NCBI RefSeq assembly: GCF_910594005.1
Contig: NC_057815.1
Span: forward strand, 61,890,052 to 61,954,051
From: Cervus elaphus
Taxonomy: Eukaryota; Chordata; Mammalia; Artiodactyla; Cervidae
Direction: 5' to 3'
Length of the DNA stretch: 64,000 nucleotides
Each line of letters opens with the position of its first letter. Position 1 is the stretch's first letter. Below are positions 55,851 through 64,000 of the stretch, in pieces. The notes under the pieces were generated by a model. It was not told the origin of the DNA. It saw only the letters and a program-made list of their open reading frames with translations, and did no database searches. Both the position numbers and the translations under genes were made by a program.

Positions 55851-57530
55851 TCTTCTTTATGCATTTATCTGTTGAAGAACACTTGGGTGTGCAGCATCTT
55901 CTTTATTCATTTTCTGTTGATGGACCCTTGGATTGCTTCCATATCTTAGCTATTGTGAATAGTGCTGCTGTGAACATTGGGGTGCATGTAGCATCTTGAA
56001 TTAGTGTTTTCCTTTTTTCCCCCAGACATACACCTGGGAGTGGAATTGCTTGATCATATAGTAGTTCTGTTCTTTTAGTGTTCCAGACACCTCCATTCTA
56101 TTTTCCAATGTGACTTCACACATTTACATTCCCTCCAACAGGGTACATGGATTCCTTTTCTCCACATCTTTGCCAACATTTGTAATTTGTGTTCTTCTTG
56201 ATGATAGTCATTTTGGGAGGTGTGAAGCAATATTTCCTCACTGTGGTTTATGATTTCCATTTCCCCTATGATAGCCATGTGAAGCATCTTTTCATGTTCT
56301 TGTTGACCATTTGCATTTCCTCTTTGGAAAATTGTCTACTCAGTTCTTCTGTCCATTTTTTAAAGTTCAGTTTTCTTTTCTTTTGATGTTGAGTTATATG
56401 AGTTGTTTATATATATCAGATATTAATTCCTTTTTTATCATACCATTTCAAATATTTTCTCCCATTCAGGGTGTTGACTTTTAATTTTATTGATGGTTTC
56501 TTTTGTTGTTCAAAAGTATATTTTGTTTATCTTTGATTTTATTTCTTTACTTTAGGAGACAAATCCAAAAAACTATTGCTGTGATTTATGTCAGAGTGGT
56601 CTGACTATGTTTTCCCCTGGGAATTCTATAGTATCCAGTCTTATATTTAGAAACTTTGTATTTCGAAAGTGCACATTTAGTGCTATGTATAGTGCTATGT
56701 ATATCTCTCCAAGTATGACTTTAGTGGCATTTCAAAGATTTTGATATGTTGTATTTTAAATTTTTTGGTTAAAAATCATTTCATTTTACACTTTGATTTC
56801 TTCATCTCATGAAGTAAGAGTGTATTGTTTAGCTTTCATATATTTTGTTATTTGTTCAGATATCACTTTGTCATCAGTATTAATTTAATTTCATTGTGAT
56901 CAGTGAACATACTTTGTATAGCCTGAATTCTTTTAATTATATGGGACTCATTTTATGGCCTAGAATATGGTTAACTGTCATAAATGTTCAGTGTACATTT
57001 GAAATGATGTGTATTCTGTTGTTGTTTTTGGCTTTGAAACTATATTTTTTGGGTATTAATATAACCATTCAATTTTTCTTTTGATTAGGGTTGATATAGA
57101 ATATATTTCCATTTCTTTACTTTTTCCTATTTGTGATTACATTTGAAGTGTATTTAATGTAAGCAGCATTTAATTGGGTCTTCCTTTTTGTAATCCAATC
57201 TGATAAACTGAATTTTAATTGGGTGTTTGATCTACTTATTTATGATTAATGTCATTATGGCTATGGTTGGGCTTTTTTGTTTGGTTGGGCTTAACTCTAT
57301 CATTTTGAAATTTTCTCTGCTCCTTCTTCCCAATTGAATATTCAAAAAAAAGTGTATTCTATCTTTTTTGTTTCCAAGTGAGTTATTGCAATTTCATTTT
57401 GGGGGTTAGTTTAGAGATTATCCTACCCATTTCTAACTAATGGAAGTCTGCCTTTGGGTGTTAGTATATCATTTTGAATATAACAGAAGAACCTTATAAT
57501 ACTATGCTTTCATTTCTCCTGTTTTTAAAA
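55851..57530 (-). mobile_element. Decayed L1, ORF2 region
   Basis: Minus-strand L1 by wording on the plus strand: 'ccttggattgcttccatatc', 'gctgctgtgaacattggggt', 'gtgatcagtgaacatacttt' and 'ttttatggcctagaatatgg'. These are ORF2 segments in order, with no intact frame. Confidence 0.8.
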
Positions 57531-57534
57531 ATTT

Positions 57535-58567
57535 TTTTCGTCTATTTTTATTAGTAGGAGGCTGATTACTTTACAGTATTGTAGTGTTTTTTTTGCCATA
57601 CATTGACATGAATCAGCCATGGATTTACATGTGTTCCCCATCTCGATCCCCCTCCCGCCTCTCTCTCCATCCCATCCCTCTGGGTCTTCCCAGTGCACCA
57701 GGCCCGAGCACTTGTCTCATGCACCCAACCTGGGCTGGTGATCTGTTTCACCCTTGATAGTGTACTTGTTTCAATGTTATTCTCTCAGAGCATCCCACCC
57801 TTGCCTTCTCCCACAGAGTCTAAAATTCTGTTCTGTACATCTGTGTCTCTTTTTCTGTTTTGCATATAGGGTTATCGTTACCATCTTTCTAAATTCCATA
57901 TATGTGCGTTAGGATACTGTGTTGGTCTTTATCTTTCTGGCTTACTTCACTCTGTATAATGGGCTCCAGTTTCATCCATCTCATTAGAACTGATTCAAGT
58001 GAATTCTTTTTAATGGCTGAGTAATATTCCATGGTGTATATGTACCACAGCTTCCTTATCCATTCATCTGCTGATGGGCATCTAGGTTGCTTCCATGTCC
58101 TGGCTATTATAAACAGTGCTGTGATGAACATTGAGGTACACGTGTCTCTTTCAATTCTGGTTTCCTCAGTGTGTATGCCCAGAAGTGGGATTGCTGGGTC
58201 ATATGGCAGTTCTATTTCCAGTTTTTTAAGGAATCTCCACACTGTTCTCCATAGTGGCTGTACTAGTTTGCATTCCCACCAACAGTGTAAGAGGGTTCCC
58301 TTTTCTCCACACCCTCTCCAGCATTTATTGCTTGTAGACTTTTGGATAGCAGCCATTCTGACTGGCATGAGATGGTACCTGATTGTGGTTTTGATTTGCA
58401 TTTCTCTGATAATGAGTGATGTTGAGCATCTTTCATGTGTTTGTTAGCCATCTGTATGTCTTCTTTGGAGAAATATCTGTTTAGTTCTTTGGCCCATTTT
58501 TTGATTGGGTCACTTATTTTTCTGGAATTGAGCTGCAGGAGTTGCTTGTATATTTTTGAGATTAATT
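57535..58567 (-). mobile_element. Young L1 3' end with ORF2 carboxyl terminus
   Basis: T-rich left end and 3' UTR, then an open minus-strand frame of 170 codons (57889-58401) encoding the ORF2p carboxyl region ('CWRGCGEKGTLLHCWWECKL', 'LWYIYTMEYYSAIKKN'). The Cys/His-type 'CWRGCGEKGTLLHC' motif is intact. 5'-truncated at about 58567. Confidence 0.95.
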
Positions 58568-59297
58568 AAGGAAAGTTCTTTTACAAAATAAACTTTGGTG
58601 AATGTAGACTCATAAAACAAATAAATTGGCAAAATTTGTGGTCACTAGATAGTGATAAACACTATGCAGAATAGAGATAAATGTTTAGTGATAAATGCTA
58701 AACAGAAAGGGATTAGAAAATTGTTTGTGTTTGGGGGGAATTTTGTTGGATACTGTTTCAAATATCGTGGTCAAGGAGACTGAATGGACCCGAGGGAAAG
58801 ACCTATGTGGACAGAGCAACAAAAAGTAAGAAGTCCCAAAGGTAGGATGTAGTTTATGTTTTTGAGAAAGTGCTTGGGAGGCAATTTAGATGGTGTGGAT
58901 TAAAAGAGGAGATCAGGGAGGTAAATGAATTCCACCTAGAGAAATATATGTCTCCCTCTTCTGGGCTACCAAAGTGCCTTATTCATGTGTTTCAGTCAAA
59001 CTGTTGTGACGTTGCGATACAATTAATTTTATAATATTTTTATGCTTTTCAGTAGGTCATGTGCTTTCAAAAAACAGGACGAGATTTAGTTAGTTAGTTT
59101 TCCATTTTCTAATACTATCTTGAATATAAAATAACTTTTATTAATATTTTTGAATGCCTAAAGAAAAATGTTAAAACGTAAGAGCTATTTTAAACACTTT
59201 TAAGCAGTTGATTTTTAATCTTATATTTACTCTTCCAAAGTCAAAGCACAGTCTTTAAGAGCTATTTTGCCTTGGCCACACATTTTTAAGTGAGCAT
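58568..59297. other. Intergenic DNA downstream of pseudogene E
   Basis: No gene and no repeat recognised. Confidence 0.5.
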
Positions 59298-60441
59298 CAG
59301 TTCAGTTCAGTTCAGTTCAGTCGCTCAGTCGTTTCTGACTCTTTGCCACCCCATGAATCGCAGCACGCCAGGCCTCCCTGTCCATCACAAACTCCCGGAG
59401 TTTACCCAAACTCATGTTCTTTGAGTCGGTGATGCCATCCAACCATCTCAACTTCTGTCATCCCCTTTTCCTCCTGCCCCTAATCCTTCCCAGCATCAAG
59501 GTCTTTTCCAATGAGTCAACTCTTTCCATGAGGTGGCCAAAGTACTGGAGTTTCAGCTTCAGCATCAGTCCTTCCAATGAACACCCAGGACTGATCTCCT
59601 TTAGGGTGGACTGGTTGGATCTCCTTGCAGTCCAAGGGACTCTCAAGAGTCTTCTCCAACACCACAGTTCAAAAGCATCAATTTTTGGGTGCTCAGCTTT
59701 CTTCACAGTCCAACTCTCACATCCATACATGACCACTGGAGGAACCATAGCCTTGACTAGATGGACCTTTGTTGGCAAAGTAATGTCTCTGCATTTTAAT
59801 ATGCTATCTAGGTTGGTCATAACTTTCCTTCCAAGGAGTAAGCGTCTTTTAATTCATGGCTGCAATCACTATCTGCAGTGATCTTGGAGCCCCCAAAAAT
59901 AAAGTCTGACACTGTTTCCACTGTCTCCCCATCTATTTCCCATGAGGTGATGAGACTGGATGCCATGTTCTTTGTTTTCTGAACGTTGAGCTTTAAGCCA
60001 ACTTTTTCATTCTCCTCTTTCACTTTCATCAAGAGGCTCTTTAGTTCTTCTTCACTTTCTGCCATAAGGGTGATATCATCTGCATATCTGAGGTTATTGA
60101 TATTTCTCCCGGCAATCTTGATTCCAGCTTGTGCTTCTTGAAGCCCAACGTTCTTTCATGATGTACTCTGCATATAAGTTAAATAAGCGGGGTGACAATA
60201 TACAGCCTTGACATACTCCTTTTCCTATTTGGAACCAGTCTGTTGGTACATGTCCAGTTCTAACTGTTGCTTCCTGACCTGCATATAGGTTTCTCAAGAG
60301 GCATGTCAGGTGGTCTGGTATTCCCATCGCTTTCAGAATTTTCCACAGTTTATTGTGATCCACACAGTGAAAGGCATTGGAATAGTCAATAAAGCAGAAA
60401 TAGATGTTCTTCTGGAACTCTCTTGCTTTTTCAATGATCCA
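59298..60441 (-). mobile_element. BovB LINE, 5'-truncated
   Basis: Starts with 'cagttcagttcagttcagttc' on the plus strand and ends inside the reverse transcriptase region. The minus-strand frames 59458-59820, 59817-60065 and 60094-60363 are consecutive pieces of the BovB ORF in shifted frames. The YADD site is changed: 'tatgcagatgatatcaccct' gives YADDIT. Inactive. Confidence 0.95.
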
Positions 60442-60757
60442 TAATTTTTTTTCATCTACACTAGTTCTACTTGGGTGAAAATTAGAAACAGAATATTAGG
60501 TCTGATGATTGACTCATCAAAATTCATGACCCCAGGTCTGGCTAGCACGATGAGAGATTATACATATTTATTCTTTGTCTCTGCCAGGATACAATGGAAT
60601 GTTAATAACTAGGATGTGACTCTGAGTAAGAGGAAACCACACAGTTCATATCATTAGGCAAGAACAGGAAGAAGATTAGAACTGTATTTCTACATCCCAA
60701 TCCTTGCTTTTCAGTTGTGATTTTGAGTGTTCTTCATGGAGAGCAGCAAGAACATAA
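60442..60757. other. 3' flank of pseudogene E
   Basis: No repeat recognised. A minus-strand AATAAA at 60572-60567 could have been the polyadenylation signal. Confidence 0.45.
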
Positions 60758-61713
60758 TTACTTTCTGCTATCACTACCCTTCCTCAATAATTTCTGAATC
60801 CCCTGCTTAATTTCCTGAGTTTGAACACCAGAGACAATGGGGTTGAGAGCTGGAATGACATGGTGGAGGACATTAAGTAAGACAGGAATATCAGGTGAAA
60901 CCTTTTTCTTGGCCAAATGGGTAAAAACAAAAACCAGCAGGATGGTGCTGAAGAAGAGGATAGGATAAAGTGAGAGCCACAGGTGCTCAGAGCTTTAGTA
61001 GCTGCCCCTTTTGTATGGAGTCGAAGGACAGCTCGGAGGATGAAGATGTAGGAGAGGAAGATGAGGATGAGGTCAGAGCCCAGCAGGGTCCAGGCTAAAC
61101 TTAATTGGTAGATTTTGTTAAGAGTGATGTTACCACAAGAGAGCTTGGACACAGAGAGGTTGGCACAGATACTGTTCTCAATTATGATTTTTCCACAATA
61201 ATGGAGCTGTGCAGAGAGGATGGGAATAGGTGCGGTAAGAAATGTGTTTCAGGCCAAGATGAAGACAAGAGCTCTTGCCACAGATTGGTACATCATGACG
61301 GATGGGTAGTGCAGAGGCTTGCAGATGGCCATATAGCAGTCATAGGCCATAACTAAGAAGGTGCATGATTCCATGGGCAGGAAGCTATTCATGATGAACA
61401 TTTGGAGGAAGCAGGCAGAGAAGCTGATGGGCCTGAGATCAAACCAGAAGATGGCCAGGACCTTGGGGATGACAGTGAGGCAGAGCGCCATGTCCAGCAG
61501 GGAGAGCAGGCTGAGCAGGTAGTACATGGGCTCATGCAGAGAGGCCTCCAGCCGGATGGTGAGCAGGAGGGTGGCGTTGGCCCCCATGGCCAGGAGGAAG
61601 AGGAGACTGAGGGGCAGGGACAGCCAGAGCTGCCAGGTGGGTGACCTGACAAAACAGTTCAGGAGGAACTCAGAGACTTCAGTAGAGAGGGAGCTGTTGT
61701 TATAAGGCAGCAT
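60758..61713 (-). pseudogene. OR56A: OR56A-type olfactory receptor pseudogene (copy E)
   Basis: Nearly full-length class I receptor with two inactivating lesions. In TM4 the codon after 'FILA' is TGA (61249-61251 on the plus strand) where A, C and D have AGA or AGG (Arg). After 'KALSTCGSHFIL' a 1-bp deletion near 60959 shifts the frame; the original frame then runs on to a TAA at 60758-60760. The hallmark MAYDRYVAICHP reads MAYDCYMAICKP, so the DRY arginine is lost as well. The start at 61713 (MLPYNNSS...) is preferred to an upstream in-frame ATG at 61782, because a splice acceptor lies between them, 37 nt before 61713. Copy E is the most diverged of the five and carries a longer amino terminus. 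Confidence 0.92.
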
Positions 61714-61750
61714 TGGCAGTGACTTCAGGGAGGAAGATGTCTTTAGGGAG

Positions 61751-61752
61751 CT
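61751..61752 (-). other. Candidate splice acceptor AG, pseudogene E
   Basis: Minus-strand 'ttctctcatcttcag', the best pyrimidine tract of the five, with exon from 61750, 37 nt before the ATG at 61713. Confidence 0.68.
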
Positions 61753-61783
61753 GAAGATGAGAGAAGGTGTCAATTCTACCACA

Positions 61784-62280
61784 GACTGTCATGAGTGTGG
61801 ATTTAGCCTATAATATCCTTGAAGATATGGACACAAGCCACCTTTTCCACTCTCATTCTTTGTGTCTAGCACATTTTTGACACACAGAAGTGGCTAAGAA
61901 TTTTTCATTGAATTTATAAATAAATGTTTCCTATGGTTCTTTCATCTATGTGTCATCTTCCATTGTCTCTTGTGTGAATGTTGGAGGGCACTCACACAAG
62001 TCTGTTTGCTCCGTTGATATTCAATGGTTCAGAAGTTAGTTAAGTATCAGAGAAAATCAAAGGCTGAGAAAACATTATAGTTTAAAGTTTAAATGTGTAT
62101 AAATGCATTATAAAGTGTAGATGGCATCCACAACAAGCTTTTAAGGGAGTCAAAGATGAGAGTATGCAGAGTTATGATTGACTGGGTACATAGAGCGGCT
62201 CCCTGATACAAATTAATTAAAACATTTTTAATATTATGTCTAAGTCAAATCTCTATCTTTGCCATCATCCATACCCACAT
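61784..62280. other. 5' flank of pseudogene E
   Basis: Not alignable by eye with the 5' flanks of A-D. No gene or repeat seen. It ends abruptly at the duplicated block beginning at 62281. Confidence 0.5.
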
Positions 62281-62413
62281 GATCTCCTGAAGGAGGGCAT
62301 AGCAACCCACTCCAGTGTTCTTGCCTGGAGAATCCCCATGGACAGAGGAGTCTGGCAGGCTACAGTCCATGGGGTTGGACACGACTGTGTGACTGAGCAC
62401 AGCGGAGCACAGG
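62281..62413 (+). mobile_element. Bov-tA SINE, head missing
   Basis: Starts at 'gatctcctgaaggagggcat'; the corresponding SINE in unit C is complete. Confidence 0.9.
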
Positions 62414-62477
62414 GGAGTGCTGACCGCCAGGCATGGGGAGTGGGCTGGAGAAGGAGGATTGTGAGTAAAGTGATGTG

Positions 62478-62667
62478 CTGCCTTCATGGCACTGATGATA
62501 AAGATCCCACCTGCCAATGGAGGAGATATAAGTAACATGGGTTTGATCCCTGGGTTGGGAAGACCTCCTGGAGGAGGGCACAGAAAGCCACTCCAGACAG
62601 AGGAGCATGGTGGACCACAGTCCATGGGGTCTCCAAGAACTGGATAAAACTGAAACAGTTCAGCACC
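62478..62667 (+). mobile_element. Bov-tA SINE, diverged
   Basis: Copy of the SINE at 31002-31190, with the same degraded head. Confidence 0.85.
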
Positions 62668-63036
62668 CATCCTCATTTACATTACAGATGAAGAATTCTA
62701 AGGTTCTCCTCCACCTGAATTGTGACAGAGAATCAAAAGAAGTCTGTAACTTGGCAAAATGTATAGGTCAGGACTTTCTGGTGGCCTTCAAATCATGCAG
62801 TCCATTGTAGTCAAATCTGTCTTCATAAACAGAGTCTCATATAAAGAGTTATCACGTGGGTTTACAAACTTTTTGCCAGGAGTTTTAAAAGTTCTCTCTT
62901 GATTTCTCACTAGTCTTACGAACATAATATAAATTTTCATACTGTTTAACTGTTAAACTCTTGTCACTTGCTGAGAATGGAGCTCCAATATCTAGGACTT
63001 CATCTCATTTTATCTTTCACTCTCTTGTGAAATATG

Positions 63037-63136
63037 TTTTTTTTTTTTTTTAAACAGTACAATGCCTTTATTAAGTATATGCTTGATTTGGAACCAATAG
63101 TATCCACTTCCAAATTGCAAAAAATATTAAAGCATG
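63037..63136 (-). pseudogene. Possible 3' end of a processed retrocopy
   Basis: On the minus strand about 80 bp of unique-looking sequence contains AATAAA (63072-63067), then 15 nt, then a run of 15 A (63051-63037). That is the layout of an mRNA 3' end copied by L1 machinery. The parent gene is not recognised. Unit C lacks it at the matching site (31580). Confidence 0.5.
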
Positions 63137-64000
63137 TTTTTATTCCCATTTATTTTTATTATTTGGAGGCTAATTACTTTACAATATTGTAGTGGTTTTT
63201 GCCATACATTGACATGAGTCAGCCATGGATTTACATGTATTCCCCATCCCGATCCCCCCTCCCACCTCCCTCTCCACCCGATCCCCCTGGGTCTTCCCAG
63301 TGCATTTGCCCGGAGCACTTGTCTCATGCACCCAACCTGGGCTGGTGATCTGTTTCACCCTTGATAGTGTACTTGTTTCAATGTTATTCTCTCAGAGCAT
63401 CCCACCCTTGCCTTCTCCCACAGAGTCTAAAATTCTGTTCTGTACATCTGTGTCTCTTTTTCTGTTTTGCATATAGGGTTATCGTTACCATCTTTCTAAA
63501 TTCCATATATATGCGTTAGTATACTGTATTGGTCTTTATCTTTCTGGCTTACTTCACTCTGTATAATGGGCTCCAGTTTCATCCGTCTCATTAGAACTGA
63601 TTCAAGTGAATTCTTTTTAATGGCTGAGTAATATTCCATGGTGTATATGTACCACAGCTTCCTTATCCATTCATCTGCTGATGGGCATCTAGGTTGCTTC
63701 CATGTCCTGGCTATTATAAACAGTGCTGCGATGAACATTGGGGTGCACGTGTCTTCTCTTTCAGATCTGGTTTCCTCAGTGTGTATGCCCAGAAGTGGGA
63801 TTGCTGGGTCATATGGCAGTTCTATTTCCAGTTTTTTAAGGAATCTCCACACTGTTCTCCATAGTGGCTGTACTAGTTTGCATTCCCACCAACAGTGTAA
63901 GAGGGTTCCCTTTTCTCCACACCCTCTCCAGCATTTATTGCTTGTAGACTTTTGGATAGCAGCCATCCTGACTGGCGTGTAATGGTACCTCATTGTGGTT
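63137..64000 (-). mobile_element. Young L1 3' end, cut by the window edge
   Basis: Same element type as 57535-58567. The open minus-strand frame 63496-63993 (165 codons) is the ORF2p carboxyl region with 'CWRGCGEKGTLLHC' intact. It continues beyond the window, so total length is unknown. Confidence 0.95.

Larger units (their letters stand above)
62281..63036. repeat. Copy of part of the receptor C 5' flank (30806-31580)
   Basis: Near identical to 30806-31580, including two Bov-tA SINEs (62281-62413, missing its head; 62478-62667) and the single-copy flank after them ('gattctaaggttctcctcc'-type wording, 'cagagtctcatataaagag'). It begins inside the first SINE, so the left edge is a duplication breakpoint or a recombination point between SINEs. 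Confidence 0.9.

Noticed and set aside
61714..61782. Upstream in-frame ATG at 61782 adding 23 residues to copy E
   Set aside because: The extension crosses the conserved AG acceptor at 61751-61752 and has no counterpart in the other receptors.

Overview
This window is nuclear DNA from a ruminant, most likely a bovid (cattle, sheep, goat or buffalo group). The evidence is the density of ruminant-type repeats: Bov-tA and Bov-A2 SINEs, BovB (RTE) LINEs, young L1 copies with the ruminant 3' end, and CHR-type tRNA-derived SINEs. There are no prokaryotic signals, no CRISPR array and no structural RNA gene that I can support.

The only genes I can support are five class I (fish-like) olfactory receptor genes of the OR56A subfamily, all on the minus strand. 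Three are intact single-exon coding regions: 3453-4382 (309 aa), 28245-29192 (315 aa) and 45067-46014 (315 aa). Two are pseudogenes. The copy at about 14561-15113 lost its ATG, gained a stop, has an 11-bp deletion and lacks TM5-TM7. The copy at about 60758-61713 has a TGA in TM4, a 1-bp frameshift and a changed DRY motif. I call them A (3.5 kb), B (14.6 kb), C (28.2 kb), D (45.1 kb) and E (60.8 kb). All five have an AG splice-acceptor-like site exactly 37 nt upstream of the (ancestral) start codon, which fits the usual OR layout of upstream non-coding exon(s) plus one coding exon.

Layout: 0-3.4 kb is downstream flank of A. A to B (4.4-14.5 kb) is mostly old, AT-rich DNA with decayed L1. B to C (15-28 kb) and C to D (29-45 kb) are diverged copies of the same duplication unit: the 5' flank of each receptor, then an old plus-strand L1, then the 3' flank of the next receptor. 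D to E (46-60 kb) carries the same 5' flank to about 52.9 kb, then different material: old L1s, a solo LTR, a young L1 and a BovB. Beyond E, 62281-63036 is a near-identical copy of part of the 5' flank of C, starting abruptly inside a SINE. This looks like a duplication breakpoint.

The repeats give relative dates. An L1 tail is shared by the C and D flanks and absent from B. Several SINEs, an LTR and a BovB occur in only one unit. Nested insertions are well preserved: a Bov-tA holding an L1 that holds another L1 (41.4-43.4 kb), a BovB inside a BovB (35.5-37.1 kb), a BovB inside a Bov-tA (21.6-23.3 kb) and an L1 inside a Bov-tA (19.4-20.3 kb). I saw no novel enzymatic or defence system. The interest lies in the expansion and decay of the receptor cluster and in the retrotransposon architecture.
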